DNA of 64,000 nucleotides from Prevotella sp. E13-17 (GCF_022024035.1 NZ_CP091787.1:310001-374000); one strand, 5' to 3'; shown: positions 9,006 through 18,307, counted from the first letter of the stretch. Program-made: numbers and translations. Notes: generated by a model from the letters alone, not told the origin.

Positions 9006-10079
9006 ATGGACGAGAATAAATATATTGATGAGGCTGTAGAGTTGCTTAAACAGCTGATAGCCATTCCGCGTGTCAGTCGCGATGAGACTGCTGCTGCCAA
9101 CCACCTTGAGAATGTGATGAAAGGGTGGGGACTGAAGGTGAACCGCTCGTGTAACAACCTGTGGGTGGTGGCTGATGATTACGATGAGGCGCGTCCCACG
9201 GTGTTGCTCAATGCGCATATAGACACGGTGAAGCCCGTTGCCACATGGACCCGTGATCCCCATGTGCCGATGGTAGAGAGTGGTTGTCTTTATGGCATTG
9301 GCTCTAACGACTGTGGTGGCGGACTGGTGACCCTGTTGCAGGTGTTTCGTGTCGTGTCCATGCGCCCCCGCAACTACAACTTGGTATATCTGGCCTCTGC
9401 CGAAGAGGAGGTGTCGGGCAAGAACGGCGTCGAACATGTGTTGCCTTTATTGCCCAAGATTGATGTGGCCATTGTTGGCGAACCGACGGGCATGCAGCCT
9501 GCTATCGCCGAAAAAGGACTGATGGTCGTTGATGGCTATGCCCATGGCGTCAGTGGTCATGCAGCCCGCAACGAAGGCGTGAATGCCATCTACGAAGCCC
9601 TCGACGACCTGTGCTGGCTGCGCGACTATAAGTTTACGAAAGAGAGTCCGCTGCTGGGCAATACCAAGATGACGGTGACACAGGTGGAAAGCGGTACGCA
9701 GCACAACGTGGTGCCCGACCTTCTGCACTTTGTCATAGACATACGTACCAACGAATACTATCAGAACGAGTACCTCTTTGCCTTCCTTGAGAAGCACATG
9801 AAGCGCTGCGAGCTCAAGGCACGCTCGTTCCGCCTGCACTCGTCGCACATCAGCGAGACACATCCGCTCATACAGCGCTGCGTGGCTATGGGACTGCAAC
9901 CTTTCGGTTCGCCCACGCTCTCAGACCAAGCTCTGATGCCCTTCCCTTCGTTTAAGCTCGGCCCAGGACAGTCGGCTCGCTCTCATTCTGCCGATGAATA
10001 CATCCGTATTGACGAGATAGCGCAGGCTTTTCATACCTATCTGCAATTGCTCGATATCACCATAAACAAGGTCGATTGA
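9006..10079 (+). CDS. argE: M20 family metallopeptidase, ArgE-like N-acyl-amino-acid deacylase
   Basis: The 357-residue cytosolic enzyme has the M20 zinc-ligand motifs: NAHIDT, SNDCGG, AEEEVSG, VGEPTG and the late GQSARSHSADEY. The dimerisation domain follows VSGHAARNEG. Length and motifs fit the Bacteroidetes ArgE type, which deacylates acetyl- or succinyl-ornithine or citrulline in arginine synthesis; other M20 deacylases remain possible. An upstream TTG (8934) is in frame but lies before the promoter, so ATG 9006 is the start. Its stop lies within the terminator stem. No other arginine gene is adjacent, so the exact substrate is inferred. Confidence 0.8.
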   Translation: MDENKYIDEAVELLKQLIAIPRVSRDETAAANHLENVMKGWGLKVNRSCNNLWVVADDYDEARPTVLLNAHIDTVKPVATWTRDPHVPMVESGCLYGIGSNDCGGGLVTLLQVFRVVSMRPRNYNLVYLASAEEEVSGKNGVEHVLPLLPKIDVAIVGEPTGMQPAIAEKGLMVVDGYAHGVSGHAARNEGVNAIYEALDDLCWLRDYKFTKESPLLGNTKMTVTQVESGTQHNVVPDLLHFVIDIRTNEYYQNEYLFAFLEKHMKRCELKARSFRLHSSHISETHPLIQRCVAMGLQPFGSPTLSDQALMPFPSFKLGPGQSARSHSADEYIRIDEIAQAFHTYLQLLDITINKVD

Positions 10080-10108
10080 CGTGTTTCCACTGTCAATCGA
10101 CCTTTCTC
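10070..10108 (+). terminator. Intrinsic terminator of the M20 gene
   Basis: Perfect 11-bp arms at 10070-10080 and 10092-10102 with an 11-nt loop are followed by TTTCTCGTT. The upstream arm includes the stop codon of the gene. Confidence 0.8.
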
Positions 10109-10140
10109 GTTATAAACTTTTACTTAAAAAACAATGAAAT

Positions 10141-11658
10141 TTATCTTCTTAACCACTGCATAGGATTCAGCAATTCGGTCCAGTTGCGCAACTGGAACTG
10201 CATCATGTTGGTTGGTCCCAGTCTTCCTATGGCTTGGTTTGTTCTCACTTTCTGACCTGCCGCCACGCTGACACTTTCCATACCGCTATATACAGAGATG
10301 TATTTGCCGTGACGAACCATCACGATGTAGCCCTTGCCTGTGGCAAATACCTTCGTGACCTGACCGTCGAAGACGCAGCGAGCCGAAGCGCCAGGCTGAC
10401 CTTTCAGGTGCAGACCCTTACTGCTCAGGTGCACATGGCTCATGCCATCGACCACATTAGAACCGAAGCTGCGCACCAGTTGGTAAGGACCGGTGATAGG
10501 CATGGGCAACTTGCCCTTATTGCTGGCAAAGCTACCACTGAGTTTAGCATCGGCATCAGCAACCATCATTTTAGGCTCTGGTGACGTCTTGCGTGCGTCA
10601 ACCATCTCCTTTTCGGCCGTCTTTCGTTCTTCCTCAGCCCTCTTGGCACGTTCGTGGGCAGCCCTCTTTTCGGCTTCGTTCTTAGCGATGCGAGCCTCTT
10701 CGCGTGCCCTTTCCTCTCGCGCTTTGGCTTCGGCAATACGCCTCTTTCGTGCTTCCTCCTCGGCCTTCTTCTTGCGAGCCAGTTGCTCCTGACGGCGTTT
10801 CTCGGCCTCAATGCGTGCCTTTTCGCGCGCTATCTCCTCCTGTATCAGCCTTTCGATGCGTGCATTCAGTTCGGCCTCCTCCTTCTGTTGCTGGGCGATG
10901 ATGCTTGCCACCGTCTTCTGTTCCTTCTTTAGCGAGGCCACCATCTTCTTCTGTTCGCTTTGTTGCTTCTCCAAGGTCTGCTTCTCGCGTTCGCCGCGGT
11001 TCAGCAGTGTGGTCTTCTCGCTTTTAGAATTCCTTAGCTCTTCCTTCTTGTTTTCTATCTGAGCCTGTTTCTGTTTCACAGCCTCGCCCTGTGCCCTCTG
11101 GTAGGTTGCATACTCTTTCATGAAGCGCATGCGTCGATACATCTGGTTCACATTCTGTGCACTGAGCACAAACATCACCTTGTTCTGCACCTTACGGTTG
11201 CGATACATGTAACGCATCGACTTGGCATAGCGCTCCTGTCGCTCCACCAGTTCTTGGTGCAAGATGACCAGTTGCGAATCCAGCAGTTCGATATGGGCGC
11301 TCAGGTTGGTGATGTCAGAGTTGATACTATCTATCGTGCGGCGCTTCTCGCTGATTTCGTTGCTCAGCACCAACACATCTTGCATGCGCTTTTTCACGTT
11401 GCGCTCCAGCTCTACCTGTCTTTTCTTCTGTGCTGCGATATTCTGTGAAATTTTCTTTCTTCTGTCCTGTAGCTGTTCCTTTTCGCTCTTCTTTGTAGCC
11501 TTTTTCTTGGTGGTTGTCTTCTTTCTTGCAGTGGTTGTCTTCTTTCTTGCCTGTGTCTGCGTGGTGGCAGGCTTACGGCGAGTCTGTGTCTTTCGCTGTT
11601 GGGCAGAAGACAAGCCGAAGCACATGAGGACCATGAGCAGGAAACAGATTTTCTTCAT
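10141..11658 (-). CDS. EnvC-like murein hydrolase activator with degenerate LytM domain
   Basis: The 505-residue secreted protein has a signal peptide (residues 1-19), a Lys/Arg/Thr-rich segment (20-60), a long coiled coil with many KKR/EER stretches (about 60-370), and a C-terminal LytM/M23-like domain (about 385-505). The M23 zinc ligands are not intact: where active enzymes have HxH, this one reads MMQFQLR. EnvC, which activates amidases without being catalytic, shows the same pattern. It is the last gene of the dut/TPR/DUF4292 operon. The likely role is control of septal or wall hydrolases in the periplasm; loss of catalysis is inferred from the missing histidines. Confidence 0.87.
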   Translation of the reverse strand: MKKICFLLMVLMCFGLSSAQQRKTQTRRKPATTQTQARKKTTTARKKTTTKKKATKKSEKEQLQDRRKKISQNIAAQKKRQVELERNVKKRMQDVLVLSNEISEKRRTIDSINSDITNLSAHIELLDSQLVILHQELVERQERYAKSMRYMYRNRKVQNKVMFVLSAQNVNQMYRRMRFMKEYATYQRAQGEAVKQKQAQIENKKEELRNSKSEKTTLLNRGEREKQTLEKQQSEQKKMVASLKKEQKTVASIIAQQQKEEAELNARIERLIQEEIAREKARIEAEKRRQEQLARKKKAEEEARKRRIAEAKAREERAREEARIAKNEAEKRAAHERAKRAEEERKTAEKEMVDARKTSPEPKMMVADADAKLSGSFASNKGKLPMPITGPYQLVRSFGSNVVDGMSHVHLSSKGLHLKGQPGASARCVFDGQVTKVFATGKGYIVMVRHGKYISVYSGMESVSVAAGQKVRTNQAIGRLGPTNMMQFQLRNWTELLNPMQWLRR

Positions 11659-11689
11659 ATCGCAGTTATCCTTATTGTTTTTATCCTAA

Positions 11690-12538
11690 TTATAATGCCA
11701 TGATGCGGCGCAGTATCTCTTCGGCATCCACCTCGCGGTATTTATTGCTGATGGTGGTGCGTGTCTCCCAGTCGCTGTTGGTGCCCAGGTTGTTGAACTT
11801 CATGTCCATCTTCACCTGTTTGTTGGGTGCTGTCAGCGTGATCTTCATGTCGCTGGGGAAGTGTGTCTGTGCCAGAGGCTTGAAGCCCAGATACTCCCAA
11901 GTGAGCTGAGTGTTACCTTTGTAGCTGTCGCGATACATGATATTTGCAATCTTGATTTGGCCGTTTGTCGGGTTGGCCAGCCAGCTATAGCTCATTCTGT
12001 CTTTTTCCAAGGATATGATGGCATCCTCATCGCTCATCACCATCTGGTAGCCCTTCATGTTCTTGGCGCTGATGGCTTTCTCTCCGGGCTTGAACAGTTC
12101 GTTGTAGAACAGAGCCTGCAGCGTATAGAAGTTCATGCCATTGTTGCGCAGGAAGTCAATGTAGTTATATGGTGCACGCATATACATCTTGTTGATGCGG
12201 TCCATAATCAATACATAGTCCTTGGTGAACTCGATCCGTCCTGCCTCAACAAAGCCGAAGGCCATCAGTTGCAGGCGTATCACGTCGTCGCGCTTGATGC
12301 GCAGGTTGCCCGTCAGTGATACCTGTTGAGGTCCTATCTCAATGGAGAACTTCACTTTAGAACTGACAAACTGTGGGGCTTGTGAGTTCTCAGCTACTTT
12401 TGTCAGAATCTCGGTCTGTGCAAGACTTTCGGTGGGCTGAGGCGTTGCACTGTTGACCATTTGCTTCTTCGAATGACAGGCGGTCAACAGCAGCGGTGCT
12501 GCCAGGATGACCACTTTTGCGTAGTTGGATAGTTTCAT
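11690..12538 (-). CDS. DUF4292 family lipoprotein
   Basis: This 282-residue protein has a lipoprotein signal, with the lipobox LLLTAC placing the lipidated cysteine at residue 21. The mature part is beta-rich and resembles DUF4292 proteins of Bacteroidetes, which have a LolA/LolB-like appearance; a role in lipoprotein or envelope handling is only a suggestion. The ATG overlaps the stop of the TPR gene by 4 bp, so the two are probably translationally coupled. The EnvC-like gene follows after 31 bp. Confidence 0.85.
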   Translation of the reverse strand: MKLSNYAKVVILAAPLLLTACHSKKQMVNSATPQPTESLAQTEILTKVAENSQAPQFVSSKVKFSIEIGPQQVSLTGNLRIKRDDVIRLQLMAFGFVEAGRIEFTKDYVLIMDRINKMYMRAPYNYIDFLRNNGMNFYTLQALFYNELFKPGEKAISAKNMKGYQMVMSDEDAIISLEKDRMSYSWLANPTNGQIKIANIMYRDSYKGNTQLTWEYLGFKPLAQTHFPSDMKITLTAPNKQVKMDMKFNNLGTNSDWETRTTISNKYREVDAEEILRRIMAL

Positions 12539-14232
12539 TGTTTGATGTATTTTTTTCGTTTTATCTTTCTGATAAGAACTTTGTTCTTCGGATCATGTTC
12601 CAATGCCTCTTTCCACATCTTCAGCGCCCCTTCCGTATCGCCATTCATGATGTAGATGTCGCCGGCATGCTCTTTCAGCACGGCCCCAATCAAGGTGTCG
12701 TTCTGCAAAGCCTGGTCTATGTAGATGCGCGCTTCAGCGTATCGCTGCTGCATGAATAAGATCCAGGCATACGTGTCCAGATAGGTGGCATTTTTTGGCT
12801 CCGCTTTGATGGTCTTATAGCTCATTTGCTCAGCTTCGTCCAGTCGGATACCTTTCAAACTAAGGTAATAAGCATAGTTGTTCAGACAGCCGATGTTGTC
12901 AGGTTTCCACTGCAGACAGGAGTCGTAGGCAGCAAAGGCCTCCCGTTCGCGCATCTTTTGGAAGAAAATATCGCCCATGACGGCATAGAAATCCGAAACG
13001 ATTTCCGTAGAGCTCTCTTCGTTAATCACGCTGATGCCGTTTTGGAAAGCTTCCAGTGCGTGGTCGGTGTCGCCCTTGTTGAAGTAGGCAATGCCCTGAT
13101 AGTAGTAGAAAGCCATCTCTTCGGGGTTGTATTGCCGAGCGGCCTGACACAGGCTTATGATGCGGTCTTTGTCTTCATCCTCCCAGGCATACTGCACCAG
13201 ATGCAGACGAGCCGAAGCCCGGTCGGGTGCCAAGGTCAGCACTCGCTCCAGCGCTTTCGTGATAGAGTCGCGTGGCATCTGCTTCAAGTCCATGTATGCC
13301 GCTTTCATCTCAGCGATGTCTGCATCGGGCTGAGGCACGTCGAGCATGGAGTCAAAGAGTGCTAAAATCTGTGTGCTGTCGCCTCCGGTCTGTTCGTTTT
13401 CACTGATCAGCTGCCGCAGTTGCATCACTTTGTCGTCGGTGCTTGCTTTTGGGTTCAGCAGGATGCAGCGTGTCAGCGAATCAACTGCCGTGGCATCCTC
13501 CATGCTGATAAAGTAGTTGCGCAGCGTCTGTTGAGCTTTGACATGGTCGGGCTCTTCCTTTAGGATCTTCATCAGCACGTCGTATGCCTGTTCGTTGTCG
13601 CCGTTAGCCAACAGCGTGTTGGCATAGATGGTGCGATAGTTCAGATCGTTGGGGTATTGGTCAGACAGAGCCTTGATTTCCTCCAGTGCTTTCTCATGGT
13701 CGCTCATCTGGAAGTACAGTCCACTCTTTGCCAGCGAGATGCGTTCCGATTTGCCATCAATGGCCTCCATACGGTCGAGCACATCGATGGCCTTTTCGAA
13801 ATCCTTCTCTTTCAGATACAGTTGATAGAGCATTTCCAAGAAGTCCTGTCTGCTCTTGTCCGTTGCATACATCCGTTCCAATACGTCGATAGCATCGGTG
13901 TATTTCTGTTTAGAGATATAAGCATGTGCCAGTGTCTCCATGTAGGTTTTGTTGGCAGGTTCCAGTTCTGTGGCATGCTTAAAGTGTTCGATAGCCTTGT
14001 CGGGCGCTTTCATCTCTGCATAGTATTGCGCCAGGAAATAATACGTTTCTGAGGCTTTCGGGTTTAGTTCCAAACAGCGTTGCAGCAGGTCGAAGGCTGC
14101 ATCATGATGCCCCTTTTGTCTCTGTAGCATTGCTTCGTGGAAGCAGATGTCATACTGACGCATGGTGTCGGTCTGGGCCGTTGAGCCCAGGCAGCAAAGA
14201 AAAGCAGCCAGTATGCATATTGTCTTTTTCAT
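12535..14232 (-). CDS. Secreted tetratricopeptide-repeat protein
   Basis: The 565-residue protein has a signal peptide (1-19, ending STAQ) followed by about twelve TPR-like helical pairs over the full length, such as [20 protein letters not shown] and [15 protein letters not shown]. It probably acts as a scaffold on the periplasmic side of the envelope; a specific partner is not visible. It overlaps dut upstream and the DUF4292 gene downstream, each by 4 bp, inside an operon that I believe recurs in Bacteroidetes. There is no catalytic domain. Confidence 0.88.
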   Translation of the reverse strand: MKKTICILAAFLCCLGSTAQTDTMRQYDICFHEAMLQRQKGHHDAAFDLLQRCLELNPKASETYYFLAQYYAEMKAPDKAIEHFKHATELEPANKTYMETLAHAYISKQKYTDAIDVLERMYATDKSRQDFLEMLYQLYLKEKDFEKAIDVLDRMEAIDGKSERISLAKSGLYFQMSDHEKALEEIKALSDQYPNDLNYRTIYANTLLANGDNEQAYDVLMKILKEEPDHVKAQQTLRNYFISMEDATAVDSLTRCILLNPKASTDDKVMQLRQLISENEQTGGDSTQILALFDSMLDVPQPDADIAEMKAAYMDLKQMPRDSITKALERVLTLAPDRASARLHLVQYAWEDEDKDRIISLCQAARQYNPEEMAFYYYQGIAYFNKGDTDHALEAFQNGISVINEESSTEIVSDFYAVMGDIFFQKMREREAFAAYDSCLQWKPDNIGCLNNYAYYLSLKGIRLDEAEQMSYKTIKAEPKNATYLDTYAWILFMQQRYAEARIYIDQALQNDTLIGAVLKEHAGDIYIMNGDTEGALKMWKEALEHDPKNKVLIRKIKRKKYIKQ

Positions 14233-14663
14233 TTCACGCCGGTATGTCCATATCCACCTTCGCCACGTTCAGTCTCGTCGAGCACTTCAACCTCGATGAA
14301 TTCGGCTGTTTCGTGACGTGCAATCACCATTTGTGCAATGCGTTCGCCATCATTGATGACGAAAGGCTCTTGCGATAGGTTGATGAGCAAAACTCCAATC
14401 TCGCCACGATAGTCGGCATCGATGGTGCCGGGCGAGTTCAGAACCGTGATGCCCTTCTTGAGTGCCAGTCCGCTGCGAGGTCTTACCTGTGCCTCGTATC
14501 CTGCGGGCAGTGCGATGTGCAGACCCGTGGGAATCAGCTTGCGCTCCAATGGTTTCAGCTCGATGGGAGCGTCGATATTGGCACGTAGGTCCATGCCTGC
14601 ACTCAGTGTGGTGGCATAGGCGGGAAGTTGTTGGTGTCCTTTGTTGACGACTTGAATCTTCAT
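14229..14663 (-). CDS. dut: Deoxyuridine 5'-triphosphate nucleotidohydrolase
   Basis: It hydrolyses dUTP to dUMP, keeping uracil out of DNA and feeding thymidylate synthesis. All five trimeric dUTPase motifs are present in the 144-residue protein: AGMDLRA (22-28), RSGLALKKG (63-71), [11 protein letters not shown] (79-89), ERIAQMVI (107-114) and [10 protein letters not shown] (133-142). The open frame begins further upstream, but ATG 14663 gives the standard N-terminus and follows the -7 box; the earlier ATG at 14738 lies upstream of that box. It opens the operon with the TPR, DUF4292 and EnvC-like genes. Confidence 0.96.
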   Translation of the reverse strand: MKIQVVNKGHQQLPAYATTLSAGMDLRANIDAPIELKPLERKLIPTGLHIALPAGYEAQVRPRSGLALKKGITVLNSPGTIDADYRGEIGVLLINLSQEPFVINDGERIAQMVIARHETAEFIEVEVLDETERGEGGYGHTGVK

Positions 14664-14707
14664 GCGCGTTATGTTATGCGTTATATTGTCGTATGTTGTA
14701 TAAGGTG

Positions 14708-14715
14708 CAAAATTA
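14708..14715 (-). promoter_or_regulatory. -7 box for the dut operon
   Basis: TAATTTTG on the minus strand, about 45 bp upstream of the dut ATG. No -33 match is at proper distance. Confidence 0.55.
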
Positions 14716-14753
14716 GTAAAAACAATTGAATCAGCCATAATTTTTCTGCTAAA

Positions 14754-14786
14754 TTGTGTTTTTATGCTGAAAATGTTGTACTTTTG
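14754..14786 (+). promoter_or_regulatory. Promoter of the dGTPase gene
   Basis: A TTG at 14754-14756 and TACTTTTG at 14779-14786 are separated by 22 bp. The ATG starts only 6 bp after the -7 box, so the transcript is predicted to be leaderless. Confidence 0.65.
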
Positions 14787-14791
14787 TAGCC

Positions 14792-16126
14792 ATGAAGATG
14801 AATTGGGAAAAACTTATCTCTAACTGTAGGCTCGGACAAGAACATCGGCATCTTGAACGTCATGATGACCGTACGGAGTTTAAACGTGACTATGACCGAC
14901 TGATATTTTCGGCTCCCTTCCGTCGGTTGCAGAACAAGACCCAGGTGTTTCCTTTGCCCGGCAGTATCTTTGTGCACAACCGACTGACTCATTCGCTCGA
15001 GGTGGCCAGTGTCGGTATGTCGCTGGGCAACGATGTTGCCAGTGCTCTATTGGCGCGAGGCGAGCAGGGCACTTTCATCGGTGAAATCGGTCAGATTGTG
15101 GCCACAGCTTGTCTGGCGCACGATTTGGGCAACCCGCCTTTTGGCCATTCTGGCGAGAAGGCCATCCAAACGTTTTTCACGGAGGGTAAAGGTGCTTATC
15201 TGCAGGAGAAAGTGTCGCCCGAATTCTGGTCAGACATTACTCGCTTTGATGGTAATGCCAATGCCTTTCGTCTGCTCACCCACAGTTTTAAAGGCCGACG
15301 GAAGGGTGGCTTTGCTATGACCTATAGCACGTTGGCGTCTATCGTGAAATACCCGTATCCATCGTGTGCTGCCAAGAAAAATAAGTTTGGCTTCTTCACC
15401 CCCGAGCACGATGACTATGTGACGGTGGCGCAGATGTTGGGCATTCCTCGTCTGACCACAGCCGATGGCGCAGAGCGATGGGCTCGCTATCCGCTGGTCT
15501 ATCTTGTCGAGGCTGCCGATGACATCTGCTATGAGATTATGGATCTTGAGGATGCCTATAAGCTGAAGATTCTGAACCTTGCTGAAGCCAAGGAACTTAT
15601 GCTTTCTTTCTTCGATGAAACGGGGCAAAATCATATCATGAAGCGCGTCGAGGAGGAACTGCTCTACGACCCCAATGAACAAATACAATATCTGCGTGCC
15701 TGCGTCATCGGACTGCTTGAACATGAGTGCTATCAGGCGTTTATGAAGCACGAGGACGAGATTTTGGAAGGCACTTTCCAAGGGTCGCTTATCGAGCATA
15801 TTTCAGAGGTGCCCCGCCAAGCTTATATCCATTGTGCTGAGGTGTCGAAGAGTCGCATCTATCGCAGTAAACCCGTGCTGGATGTGGAATTGTCGGGTTA
15901 TCGTATCATGGCAACATTGATGGAGTTGATGGTGGAAGCGATTGAGCATCCTGACCGTTACTATTCGCAGCAGCTCATAGGCAGGGTGTCGAGTCAGTAC
16001 GAGATTGAGCATGAAGACCTGGAGGTTCGCCTCATGGCTGTCATCGATTATATCAGTGGTATGACTGATGTCTATGCCCTTGATGTCTATCAGAAGATTT
16101 GCGGCATCTCGTTGCCAATCATATAA
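14792..16126 (+). CDS. dgt: dGTP triphosphohydrolase (HD domain)
   Basis: The 444-residue cytosolic enzyme of the Dgt family cleaves dNTPs, classically dGTP, into the deoxynucleoside and triphosphate. The N-terminal motif RRLQNKTQV, the HD-domain residues in [13 protein letters not shown] and [16 protein letters not shown], and the later [17 protein letters not shown] all fit. A second ATG two codons downstream (14798) is possible. It is divergent from dut, which also controls the dNTP pool; the shared intergenic region has promoters both ways. The 3' side opens onto the repeat-filled gap, with no terminator directly after the stop. Confidence 0.93.
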   Translation: MKMNWEKLISNCRLGQEHRHLERHDDRTEFKRDYDRLIFSAPFRRLQNKTQVFPLPGSIFVHNRLTHSLEVASVGMSLGNDVASALLARGEQGTFIGEIGQIVATACLAHDLGNPPFGHSGEKAIQTFFTEGKGAYLQEKVSPEFWSDITRFDGNANAFRLLTHSFKGRRKGGFAMTYSTLASIVKYPYPSCAAKKNKFGFFTPEHDDYVTVAQMLGIPRLTTADGAERWARYPLVYLVEAADDICYEIMDLEDAYKLKILNLAEAKELMLSFFDETGQNHIMKRVEEELLYDPNEQIQYLRACVIGLLEHECYQAFMKHEDEILEGTFQGSLIEHISEVPRQAYIHCAEVSKSRIYRSKPVLDVELSGYRIMATLMELMVEAIEHPDRYYSQQLIGRVSSQYEIEHEDLEVRLMAVIDYISGMTDVYALDVYQKICGISLPII

Positions 16127-16156
16127 CCCCCTCTAAACTTTAAGTTTTACTCTTGC

Positions 16157-16257
16157 TTTGGAGCCTGGAAGTGGTGATTCCAGACTCCAGAACGGGTGCT
16201 TTTAATGTCTGAAAGTGGCTCTTCTAAGCTTTAGAAATGCCGGTTCTAGAGTTCAGA
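16157..16257. repeat. Array A1: five degenerate 13-bp units at exactly 22-bp intervals
   Basis: Units begin at 16157, 16179, 16201, 16223 and 16245 and read tttggagcctgga, tccagactccaga, tttaatgtctgaa, tctaagctttaga and tctagagttcaga. Every unit obeys TYYRR-NNN-YYRRA, two inverted half-sites of TYYRR around a 3-bp core. The 9-bp spacers differ (agtggtgat, acgggtgct, agtggctct, aatgccggt). The block is 101 bp long and non-coding. No open frame on either strand looks like a gene. Confidence 0.75.
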
Positions 16258-16277
16258 ACTTACGCTATTGTTTCCGT

Positions 16278-16378
16278 TCCAGCCCCTGAAACGCACACTT
16301 TTAGCCCCTGGATGGGCCACTTCCAGGGGTTAGAAGGACCACTTCCAGGGGCTAGAATCACCTCGTCCAGCCCCTGGA
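16278..16378. repeat. Array A2: five 13-bp units at exactly 22-bp intervals
   Basis: Units begin at 16278, 16300, 16322, 16344 and 16366: tccagcccctgaa, tttagcccctgga, tccaggggttaga, tccaggggctaga, tccagcccctgga. Units 3 and 4 are in the opposite orientation to the others. All follow TYYRR-NNN-YYRRA with 9-bp variable spacers. The block is again 101 bp long and is offset by 33 bp (one and a half periods) from array A1. ACTTACGCT (16258-16266) and AGCGTAAGT (16390-16398) form an inverted repeat around it. Confidence 0.85.
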
Positions 16379-16431
16379 TGCGTTCCAAAAGCGTAAGTAT
16401 TGCGTTGCAAAAGTAAAGGTGTTGAGATACA

Positions 16432-16475
16432 ATTGAGGCCAAAACATCATTCGTTTTGGCCTCAATCAGTTTTTA
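16432..16475. terminator. Hairpin between convergent dgt and the acyltransferase operon
   Basis: Perfect 13-bp arms ATTGAGGCCAAAA (16432-16444) and its complement (16454-16466) with a 9-nt loop are followed on the plus strand by CAGTTTTTA. It probably ends plus-strand transcription that passes the repeat arrays and also the leftward operon, although the minus-strand side lacks a clean T run. Confidence 0.75.
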
Positions 16476-17465
16476 GTTCTTTTCCTTATAGATGACTTTG
16501 TTGGCACCACTGGTGATTTTCAGTGCCTCGGGGTGCTCCTTGATGAAAGAGTCGATGTGGCGCACGCGCTTTTCTTCAAGAATCTCGTCCATGGCTATTA
16601 AGATGCCAGTCTCTTCCACGTCGCCAAAGCCATAGTTGATGGCGGTGCCGAAAAGTTTCATGGTGGGCGAGAGACTCATATAGGCATTTACCAATGGAGG
16701 AATGTTGTAGCCCAGTTTGCGAATCTCGCGGTTCAGTATTTTATAGTCCTCTTTAAAGGTATCTTTGCAAAACAGTTGTGCTAAAGCCTTCTCATCAGCA
16801 TCAATTTTAAGCGGTTTCATCGGGATGACAAGCTTCTCTTTATCGTCGAAATGCTTCTTCAGGAAATAAAGAATCATGTCGCGCCCCTCGCGGATGTAAG
16901 AGGGATACATGGTCATCTTGCCGAAGAAATATTTCACGTTGGGCATGATGACGGTTAGCGCACCGAGTCCATCCCACAGATTGTCGAGTGCAAACAGACT
17001 CTTCGCACCCATCTTCGAGCTCTGATAGGGAAGACTGACAAACGAGCGTCCCAGTTCAATGGTGTAGGGCATGTATTCCTTGAGGAATTTTTCAGAGAAG
17101 TGGAACATGTGGCTGGTGGCCAAATGGGGCTGGCCGTTGCTGTCTATATCCCACTTGGTGCCCTCCAGATAACGGTAACCACCGATGATCTCTTCGGCCT
17201 CCGGATTCCAGACGATGAGCTGTTTGTAGCAGTTCTCGCAGGTGTCGAACTCGTCGATGTCAACCTCCTTGCCGGTGCCGCCTCCCGCTTCGCGAAAGGC
17301 TATTTCACGCAGACGTCCTATTTCGCGCATCACGTTTGGTGCTTGGTGTGCCGTGATGACGTATATAAGATTGTTGCTTTTGTTGGTCATGCGCAATTGG
17401 CGCTCGGGAGTGAGTTCACTCTTGAGTACTTCGACGGGTATTGGATCAATAATCGGTTGTACCAT
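16473..17465 (-). CDS. GNAT-type N-acyltransferase, glycine-lipid GlsB-like
   Basis: The 330-residue cytosolic or membrane-associated protein has a GNAT-like acyltransferase core (IGRLREIAFREAGGGTGKEVDID, ELGRSFVSLPYQ). It matches the OlsB/GlsB type that N-acylates glycine, or ornithine in other bacteria, as the first step of aminolipid synthesis in Bacteroidetes. The adjacent upstream gene encodes a PlsC-like O-acyltransferase, the expected partner for the second step. The gap between them is only about 20 bp. The family pairing is established for Bacteroides; the amino acid used here is inferred. Confidence 0.8.
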   Translation of the reverse strand: MVQPIIDPIPVEVLKSELTPERQLRMTNKSNNLIYVITAHQAPNVMREIGRLREIAFREAGGGTGKEVDIDEFDTCENCYKQLIVWNPEAEEIIGGYRYLEGTKWDIDSNGQPHLATSHMFHFSEKFLKEYMPYTIELGRSFVSLPYQSSKMGAKSLFALDNLWDGLGALTVIMPNVKYFFGKMTMYPSYIREGRDMILYFLKKHFDDKEKLVIPMKPLKIDADEKALAQLFCKDTFKEDYKILNREIRKLGYNIPPLVNAYMSLSPTMKLFGTAINYGFGDVEETGILIAMDEILEEKRVRHIDSFIKEHPEALKITSGANKVIYKEKN

Positions 17466-17485
17466 GATTTCGTTTGCTTGTATCT

Positions 17486-18307
17486 TTAAGGTGCTAATTC
17501 GTAAACTTGTTTTTTGACTGTTTTAGCCCATTCCATTGGTGTCTTGTCGTTGTTGAACGATTCCCAGGCGATGGGTTTGCCGAAGGTGATGGTAAATGTG
17601 TTGCCAGTGTTCTTGAACATCTCGTCGGCAAGGAAAAGCATGGCTATGTTCACCTTCTTGACGTAACGGTCGCTGATGTTCGAAAGACGGTAGAAGAAAT
17701 TGCTGTTCTGTCCGTCGAAGTGGATGGGGATGACATCACGGTGCGTTTCAATGCTCTTGGTGATGAATGTCTTCTTCCACTCAAGGTCGCAAATGACTCC
17801 ATTCCGCTTGCGCGAGCAAAGACCGGCAGGGAACATCAAGATGTGTGTGTCGGCCTTGAAGCCTGCCTCGATCATGGCGGGGAAGTTGCGCGACTGTTTG
17901 CCGGTTTTGTTGATGGGGATACATAATGGCGCCAAACCAGGCAGGTTCATCAGCAGGTCGTTGACCAAATACCTGAAGTTGTCGTCGTAGTGCTCACCAA
18001 TCACAGAGCCTATGGCTATGCCGTCGATACCGCCCAATGGATGATTGCTCACAAAGGTGTAGCGCTTAGGATCATCTTTAGCAGGCAGGTTCTCTAACCC
18101 TTTCACCACGATTTTTACGTTCAGGAAGTCAATGGCTGCCTTCAGCCATGGCGTGCCTTGCAGGTCGCGAGCGCTCCAAAGGAATTGATTGATTTGGTCT
18201 TCGTGAACGATGTGCTTCAGCCACCAGACGAGCGGACTTGGCACCCAACGGGCTTTGCTGCCCATTTTGCCTTTTAGTACCTTGTCAATATCGATGGTCT
18301 TCTCCAT
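17486..18307 (-). CDS. PlsC-like lysophospholipid acyltransferase, GlsA-like
   Basis: The 273-residue acyltransferase has the motif NHPLGGIDG at the usual place of the H-D acyltransferase box, with one extra residue between His and Asp as often seen in this Bacteroidetes group, and a later MFPAGLCSRK that fits the substrate-binding block. It probably adds the ester-linked second fatty acid in glycine-lipid synthesis together with the downstream GlsB-like protein, though general phospholipid acylation cannot be excluded. The open frame begins at 18343, but the -7 box at 18331-18338 lies between, so ATG 18307 is the start. Confidence 0.82.
   Translation of the reverse strand: MEKTIDIDKVLKGKMGSKARWVPSPLVWWLKHIVHEDQINQFLWSARDLQGTPWLKAAIDFLNVKIVVKGLENLPAKDDPKRYTFVSNHPLGGIDGIAIGSVIGEHYDDNFRYLVNDLLMNLPGLAPLCIPINKTGKQSRNFPAMIEAGFKADTHILMFPAGLCSRKRNGVICDLEWKKTFITKSIETHRDVIPIHFDGQNSNFFYRLSNISDRYVKKVNIAMLFLADEMFKNTGNTFTITFGKPIAWESFNNDKTPMEWAKTVKKQVYELAP

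Noticed and set aside
16135..16147. Sixth unit in array A1 (aaactttaagttt)
   Set aside because: It is in the 22-bp phase and palindromic, but it breaks the TYYRR half-site rule that the other 15 units follow.
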